DNA of 32,331 bases from NCBI GenBank assembly GCA_002067965.1, contig MVRN01000099.1:1-32331 (forward strand). The letters run 5' to 3'. The first letter of the stretch is position 1; each line of letters starts with the position of its first letter. Under the pieces are notes generated by a model. That model did no database searches, was not told the DNA's origin, and worked only from the letters and a program-made list of their open reading frames with translations. Below, piece by piece: positions 8,501 to 17,913 of this stretch. Both the position numbers and the translations under genes were made by a program. This DNA comes from Pelotomaculum sp. PtaU1.Bin035 (GTDB lineage: Bacteria; Bacillota; Desulfotomaculia; Desulfotomaculales; Pelotomaculaceae).

Positions 8501-8789
8501 TCCGCATTCCTCCACCAGCCTGGTTGATGGCGTCTCTGAGTGCCGCCAGAATGACCAGGGGTACTTTTTGTATTTTATCATCCAGCATTGCTAAGGCAGC
8601 CTTTAAATCAATTATCGCTGTACGCTCCTGTTCTTTCAATTCTTCCAACTGCCCGGCAATTTTACAGTTTTCCTCCAGCACCGGCTGCACCAGCTTTGCC
8701 TTTAATCCGGTGAGGATATCCGATAACATTTGCCTGATCAGTTCGTCGCTTATTTCGTCACCCTTCAGGCCTTCCAGTTTTACTTCCAA
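8490..8789 (-). CDS. Small coiled-coil protein in the dynamin operon, function unknown
   Basis: A 99-residue, mostly alpha-helical protein starting at TTG (8789), eight bases after GGGAGG. The middle (ENCKIAGQLEELKEQERTAIIDLKAALAMLDDKI) has the heptad-like spacing of a coiled coil; there is no membrane helix and no catalytic motif. It overlaps the next gene and is 14 bases from the previous one, so the three small genes are almost certainly translated from one mRNA with the GTPase. I do not recognise it. Confidence 0.65.
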   Translation of the reverse strand: MEVKLEGLKGDEISDELIRQMLSDILTGLKAKLVQPVLEENCKIAGQLEELKEQERTAIIDLKAALAMLDDKIQKVPLVILAALRDAINQAGGGMRNDD

Positions 8790-8803
8790 AATACTTACCT
8801 CCC

Positions 8804-8998
8804 TTATATTTTTTCAACGGCGCTTTTCAACAGTGCCAGCATCCTGATTATTTCTTTATGGGAGTGTTTTTCCATCGCTGTGTTGATGCTGCCCTCAAAA
8901 TCAAGGAGCAGGGATTTTTTGATTTCTCTCCCGGTGCGTTCGCTAACATTACCAATAATTTTACGAAGCCGCTCATCCAGAAGCCTGGTGTTTTCCAT
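8804..8998 (-). CDS. Very small helical protein directly after the dynamin-like gene
   Basis: A 64-residue protein rich in Lys, Arg, Glu and Leu, predicted to be wholly helical (LLDERLRKIIGNVSERTGREIKK; HKEIIRMLALLKSAVEKI). Its ribosome site GGGAGG is embedded in the last codons of the GTPase gene, and its ATG is four bases after the GTPase stop codon, arguing for coupled translation. No domain is recognised. Confidence 0.6.
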   Translation of the reverse strand: MENTRLLDERLRKIIGNVSERTGREIKKSLLLDFEGSINTAMEKHSHKEIIRMLALLKSAVEKI

Positions 8999-9002
8999 TA
9001 AT

Positions 9003-11357
9003 TTACAACCTCCCGGGGCTATAAATAGTTTTTTTGATATTTTTTATTTCCCTGCGGGACTCCCTTAGTATTCCCAGCGCGCGGCGCAGTGATTTTTTTC
9101 TTTCGCTAAAACCCTGGCCTTTTTCAAATAGCTCAATGTTAATTTTTTGCGAAAGACCCTCAAGTTCTGCGTGCAGTTCATTCAGCTTGTTCCTGTAAAA
9201 ATCCTTGCCGCGGTAGCGCATGATCTCTTCTTCAAGGCTTTTTAGCAGGATTTCCATGCCCCGGTCTTTTCCTGCGAGTCCACTTAGGGCGGAGATCAAA
9301 AATATCTTCGGGTCCGGGAAAACCCGGGCGCCGGGTGAGGTGGTCCGGCTAAGGTTTTTACGGACGAAGTTGACTACTGCTTCTTTTTGGGAGGTGGTCA
9401 GAACGTCTGCAAAGTTAACAACGAAGAAAAATTTAGCCGATTCTTTCTCCGTCATTTCTAGCCGTTTAAAGCTAGCGTTTATTTGAGGCAAAAAGACTGC
9501 TTGCAGGTTCTCTCTGTCCATGTCGTTCAGGATGTGCCTGCCGTTAAGAAAAACAAGGCAGGCGTCACTTTGCCGGATGCAATCGGATATATCGGCGAAG
9601 TAGTGTTTTTGGATAGAGTCGAGACCCGGTGTATCTATAAAATCAACCAGCTTAAGGAACTCGGAGGGGTGGCTGATATTGATGCCCGCGACCCGGAAAA
9701 CGTTCTCAGATCCAGTTGTTTCTCTGAATTTTTTTATATAGGCCGGGTTTGAAAGATCAAATTCCGGCGCATCCGGATATTGAAAAGTTAAACGTACTTT
9801 TTGAAGCACTTTCTTTCCGGCGGTTCCCTTTGTGGGAACTGGCTTGAAAACGGCCGGTGTCCGGTGAATCCCGGCAGCCCTGGCAAAAGCGCCCGCCGCG
9901 AAAAACTCCTTGGTCAGCTCGGCCAAAGCAGCCATTTCCCGCCTGTCTACTTGTTTAAAGCGGCCATCTACGCAGGCCTCCAGATATGCAATTTCTCTTT
10001 CATTATTTGCAAGCCATTTTTCCAACGTGTCCAGTTCGTACCGGCAGAGAAGGTTATTGCCGCCGGCGCTTTCAACGATCCGCATGGTGACTTGCAATGG
10101 GATGTGTACAGTCGCCATTTTGTGTTCACCGTATGAGATCCGGGTTAAGGCTGAGGTCGTCGGTCCATTTCCTGTGGGAAGAATTTCTTCTTTCAACAAA
10201 GCATTAAAAAAAGTTGACTTGCCTGTGGAAAAACTTCCTGCCGCCACTATTGTGAAACGTTCTCCGGCGATTTCCCCCGCTAGTTTTCTCAACCCGGCGC
10301 GATCCAACAAACCATCCAATTGCTTTTCTCGCATTAAATACCCAATCAACCCCAGGATGAGTTCCCTGCCTTCTTTAAGGCCCGCGGCGCGCGGGCGGTA
10401 AAGCTGACCGCCCGGCCTGTTCTCCGCCTTGAGTAAATTGGACGAATTAATTGTATTTAACAATTCTTCCGTTTCTCCAATAATTAATGGTATGGATTTA
10501 ATAGAATTGTTCACAGAATGAAGCCGTTCCGCTGTTTCAAACACCTTCCAGAATTCAGACAGGAAGAGGGATTCATCTGTAATTTCTATTATCTTTTTCA
10601 GCCTGGCCGGTATTTCACTGTCAATTTTTATTAATTTTTGGGCTAGGTTATCAAAATGGCGCTTGGCCAGTTCTACTTCCAGATAGAGGCGTATTGCCTT
10701 GATATTTTCCTGGTTGAATGTATTTATCGCATTCAGCCTTACCCGGCTTAAAAAAATTTCTCTCAGCGCGGCCCGGGTCGTTTCAAGAGAAGTTCCGTCA
10801 CAATCTCCCAAATTACAATTAAGCCAGAATGAAATATCGTTTAAATTTTTACCCTTCCAGATTGAAGCGAACTTGTATAGGAATACCCTGTTAAAATTCT
10901 CCATCCCACGCTGGTGAAAAAGGTAGATAACCTTATCAGCTTCTTTGGCGGCTTGTTCAGCCAGGCGGATAGCTTCATGGGATTGGAAATCTATACCCGG
11001 CGTATCAATCAAACGGCATTTTTTTAAAATTGGAGACGGGATCTCAATATTCACCCGTCCGCCAGGGTTCCGTTGGCCTGCCAAGAAAGAATTGAAACTG
11101 ACGCGGTCGTTAAATATCCACTTGTCCCGGATTCCGGCATACTTAGCGCAAAAAGAATCCCCGTAATCAAAATATAAAAGGCGCCCCGTTGTGGGAACGG
11201 CGCCCACCGGGCTTATTTCTTCACCAAGCAGGCAGTTCAACAGAGTAGACTTACCTGAGTTGAACGAACCTAGTATAGCCACGGCAGGTTTTGTGCCCGG
11301 CCCGGCGAGGTCTTTTAATTCTTCCGACTTGGCCACAAAGATTTGCAGCTTGCTCAT
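9003..11357 (-). CDS. Bacterial dynamin-like protein with two tandem GTPase domains
   Basis: A 784-residue protein carrying two dynamin-family G domains. Domain 1 has a P-loop GSFNSGKST (30-38), a switch-I PTT (55-57) and DTPG (118-121); its G4 region is degenerate. Domain 2 has GSFSTGKST (374-382), PTT (399-401), DTPG (575-578) and a G4-like NFAD (648-651). Helical stalk-like segments follow each domain (about 215-365 and 700-784, with basic coiled-coil character). Bacterial dynamin-like proteins bind and remodel membranes; Bacillus DynA is also a two-in-one fusion but is larger, about 1,190 residues. No membrane helix is visible. The last gene of the operon supplies one in a small protein. 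The start at 11357 has AGGGG about ten bases upstream. Possible roles are membrane repair, fusion or phage defence; none can be chosen from sequence. Confidence 0.85.
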   Translation of the reverse strand: MSKLQIFVAKSEELKDLAGPGTKPAVAILGSFNSGKSTLLNCLLGEEISPVGAVPTTGRLLYFDYGDSFCAKYAGIRDKWIFNDRVSFNSFLAGQRNPGGRVNIEIPSPILKKCRLIDTPGIDFQSHEAIRLAEQAAKEADKVIYLFHQRGMENFNRVFLYKFASIWKGKNLNDISFWLNCNLGDCDGTSLETTRAALREIFLSRVRLNAINTFNQENIKAIRLYLEVELAKRHFDNLAQKLIKIDSEIPARLKKIIEITDESLFLSEFWKVFETAERLHSVNNSIKSIPLIIGETEELLNTINSSNLLKAENRPGGQLYRPRAAGLKEGRELILGLIGYLMREKQLDGLLDRAGLRKLAGEIAGERFTIVAAGSFSTGKSTFFNALLKEEILPTGNGPTTSALTRISYGEHKMATVHIPLQVTMRIVESAGGNNLLCRYELDTLEKWLANNEREIAYLEACVDGRFKQVDRREMAALAELTKEFFAAGAFARAAGIHRTPAVFKPVPTKGTAGKKVLQKVRLTFQYPDAPEFDLSNPAYIKKFRETTGSENVFRVAGINISHPSEFLKLVDFIDTPGLDSIQKHYFADISDCIRQSDACLVFLNGRHILNDMDRENLQAVFLPQINASFKRLEMTEKESAKFFFVVNFADVLTTSQKEAVVNFVRKNLSRTTSPGARVFPDPKIFLISALSGLAGKDRGMEILLKSLEEEIMRYRGKDFYRNKLNELHAELEGLSQKINIELFEKGQGFSERKKSLRRALGILRESRREIKNIKKTIYSPGRL

Positions 11358-11460
11358 AAAAAAGCAGCCCCTGGCTAGGTAGTAAATTCTTTTATTTATA
11401 TATTAATAGATGACCTGCTTTATGACTGGGTTGCGATAAAAGCGTCAGTCTAAAAATTTC

Positions 11461-11489
11461 TTGACATAATATCAGGTTTTTTGTATACT
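11461..11489 (+). promoter_or_regulatory. Sigma-A promoter of the ilv-leu operon
   Basis: TTGACA (11461-11466), a 17-base spacer and TATACT (11484-11489) are near-perfect consensus. Transcription would start near 11496, just ahead of the T-box leader. The divergent dynamin operon begins about 100 bases away on the other strand. Confidence 0.85.
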
Positions 11490-11495
11490 GGTTAA

Positions 11496-11800
11496 CAAGT
11501 TATATCTGGAAAAGGCTATGAAGGGGACAAAGGGCTTGTGTATTGGGCTGCAGAGAGCCGGAGAAGCTGAAAACCGGTGCCTTTAATGCTTAGCTTGAGA
11601 TCACCCCGGAGCTGCCGGCTGAAAGAATGCCAGTAAGCCGGGTCGTTTTGGCGTACGTTACAACGCTCTGCCTCCCCAGGCATATTAAGAGGCTTCCTTA
11701 TTTGACGGAGGCAAGCAGGGTGGTACCGCGCAAGGTTTTAACCTCTCGTCCCTGGCAGTGTAAAAAATCAGCTGCCGGGAGGGGGGTTGTTTTATTTCTT
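11496..11800 (+). ncRNA. T-box leader, apparent isoleucine (AUC) specifier
   Basis: The leader has the hallmarks of a T-box riboswitch that reads uncharged tRNA. Stem I carries AGAGAG (11552-11557) followed by CCGG. The specifier region reads TTGAGATCACCCCGGAGCTG, which places ATC (11600-11602) in the usual specifier position before the CCGGAGCTGCC stretch. The conserved T-box AGGGTGGTACCGCG is at 11717-11730. A terminator follows. When tRNA-Ile is uncharged, its CCA end should pair with the T-box bulge and let transcription enter ilvE. The AUC reading rests on my alignment to the usual leader layout, but it fits the operon. Confidence 0.9.
11742..11797 (+). terminator. T-box-controlled intrinsic terminator
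   Basis: CCTCTCGTCCCTGGCAG (11742-11758) pairs with the following CTGCCGGGAGGGGGG, with a loop rich in A, then TTGTTTTATTTCTT. The 5' arm overlaps the stretch after the T-box that would form the antiterminator, as expected for this mechanism. Confidence 0.85.
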
Positions 11801-11940
11801 AAATGCATTAATATTAATAGAAGGAAGTTTGTCCGTGGGGAATAAAAGACCCTTGCGGGTAGGTTCCATTATTGGAATTTTATCCAAAGGGCTTTTCTTT
11901 AACTTTGTTTTAGCCTATATTTTATACGGAGGTTATATAG

Positions 11941-12849
11941 ATGAGCCTAATTATTTACCTTGACGGGAAATATGTGCCCGAGGAACAGGCGGCAGTTTCT
12001 GTATTTGACCATGGACTGTTGTATGGAGACGGGGTTTTCGAAGGTATCCGCGCCTATCACGGGAGGGTATTCAAATTACACGAGCACTTGGTCCGCCTGT
12101 ATGAATCAGCCAGGACCATTGCCATGGAGATACCTATGTCTATGGAAGAAATGCAGGAGGTTGTTTTAGAGACTCTGCGGCTCAACAACCTGCGTGACGG
12201 TTATATTCGCGTTGTTGTAACCCGTGGCAAAGGTGACCTGGGTTTAGACCCGCTCAAGTGTCCTAAACCCACCGTTTTCTGTATCGCCGCTTCTATCCGG
12301 CTTTACCCTGAAGAGTTATATGAAAACGGCCTGGCAGTAATTACTGTTTCTACCCGCCGGAATATTCCCGTTGCTGTAACTCCGCGGGTGAAATCATTAA
12401 ACTACCTGAACAATATTTATGCCAAGATGGAAGCCAATCTGGCCGGCGTGTCTGAAGCGATCATGCTTAACGCCGACGGGTACGTGGCTGAGGCTACGGG
12501 AGACAATATTTTTATAATGAAAAATGGGGTTCTCATCACGCCACCGGCCTACATCGGTCTTTTGGAAGGGGTTACCCGCAACACTGTTATGGATCTGGCC
12601 CGTCAGCAGGATATTCCCGTTGAAGAAAGAGTCTTTACCTTGCACGATGTGTATAACGCGGACGAATGTTTCCTTACCGGTACTGCCGCTGAGGTTATTC
12701 CCACCGTTAAGGTCGACGGGCGTCTTATTGCCGGCGGCAAGCCGGGCAAAGTAACCCGGAAACTGATCTCAGCTTTCCGTGAACTGACCAAAGTTGACGG
12801 CCCGCTGATTTTTCCTGATGAAGCGGCATGTTGCTGTTGCGGCAGCTAA
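11941..12849 (+). CDS. ilvE: Branched-chain amino acid aminotransferase
   Basis: This PLP enzyme (aminotransferase class IV) moves the amino group from glutamate to the 2-oxo acids of valine, leucine and isoleucine. At 302 residues it has normal length. Visible family motifs are FDHGLLYGDGVFEGIR (22-37), the PLP lysine in RVKSLNYLNN (Lys151), EATGDNIF (from 184) and GLLEGVTRNTVMDLA, where the PLP phosphate binds, plus ECFLTGTAAEV near the C-terminus. ACGGAGG lies eight bases before the ATG. D-amino acid aminotransferase is a related fold, but the motifs and operon favour IlvE. The protein ends in an unusual run of four cysteines (297-300) followed by Gly-Ser. It is the first gene after the T-box leader. 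Confidence 0.93.
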   Translation: MSLIIYLDGKYVPEEQAAVSVFDHGLLYGDGVFEGIRAYHGRVFKLHEHLVRLYESARTIAMEIPMSMEEMQEVVLETLRLNNLRDGYIRVVVTRGKGDLGLDPLKCPKPTVFCIAASIRLYPEELYENGLAVITVSTRRNIPVAVTPRVKSLNYLNNIYAKMEANLAGVSEAIMLNADGYVAEATGDNIFIMKNGVLITPPAYIGLLEGVTRNTVMDLARQQDIPVEERVFTLHDVYNADECFLTGTAAEVIPTVKVDGRLIAGGKPGKVTRKLISAFRELTKVDGPLIFPDEAACCCCGS

Positions 12850-12863
12850 AAACGGGCGTATCG

Positions 12864-12889
12864 GCCGGCCGTAGAACCGGCTATTTTTA
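12864..12889 (+). terminator. Possible attenuating hairpin between ilvE and ilvD
   Basis: GCCGG (12864-12868) can pair with CCGGC (12877-12881), followed by TATTTTTAT. The stem is only five base pairs, so at most partial termination is expected; it could lower expression of the downstream genes relative to ilvE. Confidence 0.35.
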
Positions 12890-12984
12890 TATGTAAACGG
12901 AATAAAAAGCGGTAATATGTGACTGATAAGAAGAAAGGCCGGAGAAATTACCGGCGGGAGAATTTATTAAAGGAGGTAATGAGT

Positions 12985-14646
12985 TTGAGAAGTGACGTAA
13001 TGAAACAAGGTATTGAAAAAGCTCCCCACCGCTCACTTTTTAAAGCGCTGGGTTATATTGACCGGGAATTGGAACTCCCCTTGATTGGCGTAGTTAACTC
13101 ACACAATGAAATTGTGCCGGGCCACATCCACCTGAATGATATTGCAGAAGCGGTGAAGGCCGGCGTTCGCCTGGCCGGAGGAACCCCCATTGAATTTCCT
13201 GCGATAGCAATATGTGACGGCATTGCCATGAACCATACCGGGATGAAGTACTCCCTGGCCAGCAGGGAACTGATAGCCGACAGCATTGAAGTTATGGCTG
13301 AAGCCCACCCCTTTGACGGGCTGGTGCTAATCCCCAGTTGCGACAAGATCGTGCCGGGAATGCTGATGGCCGCGGCCAGGCTTAACATCCCGGCCATCGT
13401 AATAAGCGGCGGGCCGATGCTGGCCGGCCGGTATCAAGATAAGGATATCTCTCTGAGCAACCTGTTTGAAGCTGTAGGCAAGGTATATGCCGGCAGTATG
13501 ACCGAAGGCGAACTGCACGAGGTGGAAGAGGCGGCCTGCCCTGGCTGCGGCTCTTGTGCCGGGATGTTTACGGCTAACTCGATGAATTGTCTGACCGAAG
13601 CGCTGGGAATGGCCTTGCCGGGCAACGGTACGATTCCGGCGGTGTCTGCCGCCCGGCGGCGCCTGGCTAAAACAGCCGGCATCCAGATTATCAAGCTGGT
13701 GAAAGAAGGCATTTGCCCGTCTGATATAATGACCCCCGAGGCTTTTAACAACGGCTTGGCTGTGGACATGGCCCTGGGCTGTTCCACCAACACGGTGCTT
13801 CATCTCCCGGCCATCGCGTACGAGGCGGGGGTGGAAATAAACCTTGACTATGTGAACATGATCAGCGAGCGGACTCCAAACCTCTGCAAACTGAGCCCCG
13901 CGGGCCCGTTCTTCATGCAGGACCTGGACGAAGCCGGGGGTATCCCGGCGGTCATGGCTGAGTTGTCCAAAAAGGGCTTGATCAACCTGGAGGTCCGGAC
14001 GGTTGCAGGTACCGTGGGTGATACCCTTCAGGTAAAGGCTGTTTCCCGCCGGGATGTGATCCGTAGTGTGGAGGAGCCTTTCAGCCCCAGCGGCGGCATC
14101 GCAGTTTTACGCGGCAACATAGCCCCGGACGGCGCGGTGGTGAAGAAATCCGCGGTTGCGCCGGAAATGCTGAAACACAGTGGCCCGGCCCGGGTTTTTG
14201 ATTCCGAGGACGAAGCTGTGCGGGCCATAACCGCGAAGAATATCAGTAAGGGCGATGTGATCGTGATCCGCTACGAAGGACCCAGAGGCGGGCCGGGGAT
14301 GCGGGAAATGCTTACCCCCACCGCTACCGTTGCCGGTTTGGGCATGGATAAGGACGTGGCTCTTTTAACCGACGGACGCTTTTCCGGGGCAACCCGGGGT
14401 GCTTCAATCGGCCATATTTCCCCCGAGGCGGCTGAGGGCGGCACGATTGCGATAATCAGAGATGGGGATATTATTGAAATAGATATCCCGAACAACTCCC
14501 TGAATGTGGCGCTGAGCCCGGCGGAGATCTCCGCCCGCCTGAAAGAATGGCGGCCTCCGGAGCCAAGGATTAAGAAGGGTTATCTGGCCCGTTATGCCCG
14601 CCATGTGACCTCGGCCAGCACCGGGGCAATAATTAGGGAAGAATGA
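12985..14646 (+). CDS. ilvD: Dihydroxy-acid dehydratase
   Basis: Dehydrates 2,3-dihydroxy-isovalerate and 2,3-dihydroxy-3-methylvalerate to the 2-oxo acids of valine and isoleucine, using an Fe-S cluster. Family motifs include [49 protein letters not shown] and the cluster region [18 protein letters not shown], then [11 protein letters not shown] near the end. I chose the TTG at 12985: AGGAGG (12971-12976) sits eight bases upstream and the product then begins with [15 protein letters not shown], the usual IlvD N-terminus, giving 553 residues. The ATG at 12979 is only two bases from the ribosome site, and a GTG at 12919 would add 22 basic residues not seen in the family. The stop codon overlaps the region of the next gene's ribosome site. 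Confidence 0.93.
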   Translation: MRSDVMKQGIEKAPHRSLFKALGYIDRELELPLIGVVNSHNEIVPGHIHLNDIAEAVKAGVRLAGGTPIEFPAIAICDGIAMNHTGMKYSLASRELIADSIEVMAEAHPFDGLVLIPSCDKIVPGMLMAAARLNIPAIVISGGPMLAGRYQDKDISLSNLFEAVGKVYAGSMTEGELHEVEEAACPGCGSCAGMFTANSMNCLTEALGMALPGNGTIPAVSAARRRLAKTAGIQIIKLVKEGICPSDIMTPEAFNNGLAVDMALGCSTNTVLHLPAIAYEAGVEINLDYVNMISERTPNLCKLSPAGPFFMQDLDEAGGIPAVMAELSKKGLINLEVRTVAGTVGDTLQVKAVSRRDVIRSVEEPFSPSGGIAVLRGNIAPDGAVVKKSAVAPEMLKHSGPARVFDSEDEAVRAITAKNISKGDVIVIRYEGPRGGPGMREMLTPTATVAGLGMDKDVALLTDGRFSGATRGASIGHISPEAAEGGTIAIIRDGDIIEIDIPNNSLNVALSPAEISARLKEWRPPEPRIKKGYLARYARHVTSASTGAIIREE

Positions 14647-14660
14647 TGGAGGTGCGCGGT

Positions 14661-16319
14661 GTGAAACTTTCCGGGGCAGAAATCCTGATCAAAAGTTTAG
14701 AAGCAGAAGATGTTGACATAATTTTTGGATACCCCGGAGGCCAGGTCTTACCGATCTATGATGCCTTGTATGACGCTGATATCCGGCATGTCCTTTGCAG
14801 ACATGAACAAGGGGCGGCTCATGCCGCGGACGGTTACGCCCGCGCGACCGGCAAGCCGGGCGTCTGCCTGGTGACATCGGGTCCCGGCGCGACCAACCTG
14901 GTTACCGGCATAGCTAACGCCCATATGGATTCGGTTCCCATGGTAGCCATAAGCGGCCAGGTTCCCCAGAATTTATTGGGAAGAGATTCTTTTCAGGAAG
15001 CGGATATTACAGGCATTACCCTGCCTATAACGAAACATAACTACCTGGTAAAGGACCTGTCCGAACTGGCGCGTGTAGTCAAAGAGGCGTTTTATATCGC
15101 TACTACCGGCAGGCCCGGCCCTGTGCTGATCGATATTCCAAAGGATATTTCCGTTACTTTGGAAGAGTATGAAGTACCGGGGGGACTTCACCTGCCGGGC
15201 TACAAACCCGTGTCAGAAGGCGACCCTAGTCAGGTGATGGAAGCGGCCAAGGCGATCGCCGGGGCAGAGCGGCCTTTAATTTATGCCGGTGGCGGGGTGG
15301 TTATCTCCGGGGCGCATGAAGAACTGCTCCGCCTGGCGGAACTGCTGGTGGCGCCAGTGGCTACCACCCTGATGGGGCTTGGAGGCTTTCCGGGTGATCA
15401 TCCGTTGTCTCTAGGTATGCTGGGGATGCACGGAACCAAGTACGCAAACTTTGCCGTTTGTGAATGCGATCTCCTGATCGCCGTGGGGGCGCGCTTTGAC
15501 GACCGGGTTACCGGAAACGTAGAAACTTTCGCGCCTGATGCCCGGGTGATCCATATTGACATAGATCCTGCGGAAATTGGGAAAAATGTTCGGGTAGATA
15601 TACCCATTGTCGGAGACGTGAAAAAAGTATTAAAACAGCTTATAGATATTTTGCAACCCAGACTGGGAGAAGCCTGGCAGGAAAAGATCCAGATGTGGAA
15701 AAAGGAATATCCGATAGATTTTTGTGATAACGGCACGCTGAAGCCCCAGGCTGTAATCCGTGATATTTACCAACTGACCGGGGGGAACGCCCGGATTACC
15801 ACCGAGGTGGGCCAGCACCAGATGTGGACCGCCCAATATTATACATTTACCAAGCCCCGTTCTTTCATTTCTTCCGGCGGTCTCGGCACTATGGGCTATG
15901 GCATGCCCGCGGCTATCGGCGTCCAGGCCGGTTGCCCGGACGATATAGTCTTTGATATTGCCGGGGACGGCAGTATTCAGATGAATATTCAAGAGCTTTG
16001 CACGGCGGTGAATTACGAACTTCCCATTAACGTGGCAATTATGGATAACGGCTATTTAGGGATGGTCAGGCAATGGCAGGAATTATTTTACAACCGACGT
16101 TATTCCCAAACAGAGTTGTTTAACCCTGATTTTGTCAAGTTGGCTGAGGCATATGGCGCGGAAGGGATAAGAATAACCAAGCGGTCGGAGGTGGTCCCGG
16201 CTTTGGAACTGGCGATCCGTTCAAGTAAGCCGGTAATGCTCGACTTTATGGTGGAAAGGGAAGAAAACGTGATGCCCATGGTTCCACCCGGCGAGTCACT
16301 TAACAAGATGCTCGGGTAA
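14661..16319 (+). CDS. ilvB: Acetolactate synthase large (catalytic) subunit 1
   Basis: Thiamine-diphosphate and FAD enzyme that joins two pyruvates to acetolactate, or pyruvate with 2-oxobutyrate to acetohydroxybutyrate. 552 residues. Motifs: [30 protein letters not shown] with the catalytic Glu, [22 protein letters not shown], and the ThDP motif [12 protein letters not shown]. The segment [11 protein letters not shown] keeps the Trp (residue 472) that in known synthases sets the preference for 2-oxobutyrate and forms part of the sulfonylurea site. The GTG at 14661 is six bases after GGAGGTG and gives the usual KLSGAEIL start; ATGs at 14643/14646 overlap ilvD but precede the ribosome site. 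The regulatory subunit gene follows. Confidence 0.94.
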   Translation: MKLSGAEILIKSLEAEDVDIIFGYPGGQVLPIYDALYDADIRHVLCRHEQGAAHAADGYARATGKPGVCLVTSGPGATNLVTGIANAHMDSVPMVAISGQVPQNLLGRDSFQEADITGITLPITKHNYLVKDLSELARVVKEAFYIATTGRPGPVLIDIPKDISVTLEEYEVPGGLHLPGYKPVSEGDPSQVMEAAKAIAGAERPLIYAGGGVVISGAHEELLRLAELLVAPVATTLMGLGGFPGDHPLSLGMLGMHGTKYANFAVCECDLLIAVGARFDDRVTGNVETFAPDARVIHIDIDPAEIGKNVRVDIPIVGDVKKVLKQLIDILQPRLGEAWQEKIQMWKKEYPIDFCDNGTLKPQAVIRDIYQLTGGNARITTEVGQHQMWTAQYYTFTKPRSFISSGGLGTMGYGMPAAIGVQAGCPDDIVFDIAGDGSIQMNIQELCTAVNYELPINVAIMDNGYLGMVRQWQELFYNRRYSQTELFNPDFVKLAEAYGAEGIRITKRSEVVPALELAIRSSKPVMLDFMVEREENVMPMVPPGESLNKMLG

Positions 16320-16380
16320 TAAAGCCGTGGCGGCCTTTATTGAGGATTAACGGCCTACGGCCAACTTGGGAGGTTTAAAT

Positions 16381-16902
16381 GTGACACACACGCTTACGGT
16401 ATTGGTGGAAAATACCCCGGGAGTACTGGCCAGGGTAGCCGGCCTATTCAGCCGGAGGGGGTTTAATATCGATAGTTTGGCGGTCGGAAGATCTGAAGAC
16501 CCTGGTGTTTCTAGGATGACCATCGTTGTTGAGGGAGACGACCAGATTTTAGAGCAAGTTACCAAGCAGCTTCATAAGCTTGTTGATGTCATTAAAATTA
16601 CCGATGTTAGCAGGGATGATTTTGTTGACCGGGAACTGGTTATGATTAAAGTCAAAACTGAAACGTCGACCCGGGCTGAAATTATGCAGTTGGTAGATAT
16701 TTTTCGCGCCAGGATCGTTGATGTGGGTCCAAAAACATTAACCATAGAAGTTACTGGCTACGAAAGTAAAATTAATGCTTTTGAAAAATCTTTACGTCCT
16801 TTTGGGATTATGGAAATGGTCCGCACGGGAAAAGTCGCCATGTTGCGGGGCTTCAAATCCACTACAATAGATGAAAGCCAGAAGAAGGAGGATGTTTATT
16901 AA
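16381..16902 (+). CDS. ilvN: Acetolactate synthase small (regulatory) subunit
   Basis: The 173-residue product has an N-terminal ACT domain (THTLTVLVENTPGVLARVAGLFSRRGFNIDSLAVG), the valine-binding part of the family, and a C-terminal domain (AEIMQLVDIFRARIVDVGPKTLTIEVTG) that activates the catalytic subunit. Length fits the usual 160-175. The start is GTG at 16381, seven bases after GGGAGG; the overlapping ATG at 16380 is in another frame and stops at once. It ends directly before ilvC with no gap. Only one small subunit is present for two large subunits in the operon. Confidence 0.93.
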   Translation: MTHTLTVLVENTPGVLARVAGLFSRRGFNIDSLAVGRSEDPGVSRMTIVVEGDDQILEQVTKQLHKLVDVIKITDVSRDDFVDRELVMIKVKTETSTRAEIMQLVDIFRARIVDVGPKTLTIEVTGYESKINAFEKSLRPFGIMEMVRTGKVAMLRGFKSTTIDESQKKEDVY

Positions 16903-17898
16903 ATGGTAAAAGTTTATTATGATCAGGATGCGGATCTAAGTTTATTAAAGGGCAGAAAGATAGCTATTCTGGGATATGGCAGCCAAGGTCACGCTCAAGC
17001 CCAAAACTTGAAGGAGAGCGGGATGGACGTGGTGATCGGGTTACCCACGGAAGAGATACCCAGCCGCCAGCAGGCCGAAGCAGACGGTTTTGCGATCCTG
17101 CTCCCGGCAGAGGCAGCTGCTCAGGCAGACATTATCCAGGTGCTGGCGCCTGACGAAATCCAGGCCCGGTTGTACCGTGAAGACATTGCCCCTAATCTGA
17201 CTGCCGGCAACGTGTTGATGTTCTCGCACGGTTTCAATATTCACTACGGCCAAATTGTTCCGCCGGCGGAGATTGACGTTATTATGGTGGCCCCGAAAAG
17301 CCCCGGCCATATGGTCCGCCGTTTATACCAGGATGGCAAAGGAGTTCCGGGGTTGGTTGCCGTTTTCCAGGACTATTCCGGCAAAGCAAAAGACCTGGGT
17401 CTGGCCTACGCCAAAGGGATTGGCTGTACCCGCGCGGGTGTTTTTGAAACCAGCTTTAAAGAAGAGACCGAGACTGACCTTTTCGGTGAGCAGGCCGTTC
17501 TGTGCGGTGGCGTTACTGAGTTGATAAAAGCTGGCTTTGACACCCTGGTTGAAGCAGGCTACGCGCCGGAAATGGCTTATTTTGAGTGCCTGCATGAGCT
17601 AAAACTGATAGTAGACTTGATCAATGAGGGCGGGCTGAGCTTTATGCGGTACTCGATCAGCAACACAGCCGAATACGGAGACTATATGACCGGAACGCGC
17701 ATTATTAATGAGGACACGCGTAAGGAAATGAAAAAAGTCCTGGAAGAAATTCAAAACGGGGAATTTGCCAAGAGGTGGATTTTGGAAAACCAGGCCAACC
17801 GCCCGGTGTTTAACGCCATAGCTAAACGGGAAAAAGAACAGCTTATAGAAAAAGTCGGGGCTGAACTCCGCGCGATGATGCCTTGGCTGAAGAAGTAG
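16903..17898 (+). CDS. ilvC: Ketol-acid reductoisomerase with atypical cofactor loop
   Basis: Class I (short, 331-residue) enzyme that rearranges and reduces acetolactate or acetohydroxybutyrate, using Mg2+ and NAD(P)H. Motifs: [17 protein letters not shown] (Rossmann glycines), [31 protein letters not shown] and [13 protein letters not shown] with metal-binding acids, and [13 protein letters not shown]. In most class I enzymes the loop after the second beta strand begins GLR and carries Ser residues that hold the NADPH phosphate. Here it reads [14 protein letters not shown] (48-57 are the variable part), with Pro for Arg and two Glu. That suggests NADH or dual cofactor use. GGAGG lies 11 bases before the ATG. 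A 259-base gap with a repeat relic follows. Confidence 0.94.
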   Translation: MVKVYYDQDADLSLLKGRKIAILGYGSQGHAQAQNLKESGMDVVIGLPTEEIPSRQQAEADGFAILLPAEAAAQADIIQVLAPDEIQARLYREDIAPNLTAGNVLMFSHGFNIHYGQIVPPAEIDVIMVAPKSPGHMVRRLYQDGKGVPGLVAVFQDYSGKAKDLGLAYAKGIGCTRAGVFETSFKEETETDLFGEQAVLCGGVTELIKAGFDTLVEAGYAPEMAYFECLHELKLIVDLINEGGLSFMRYSISNTAEYGDYMTGTRIINEDTRKEMKKVLEEIQNGEFAKRWILENQANRPVFNAIAKREKEQLIEKVGAELRAMMPWLKK

Positions 17899-17913
17899 AA
17901 GAAATTCGTTAGA

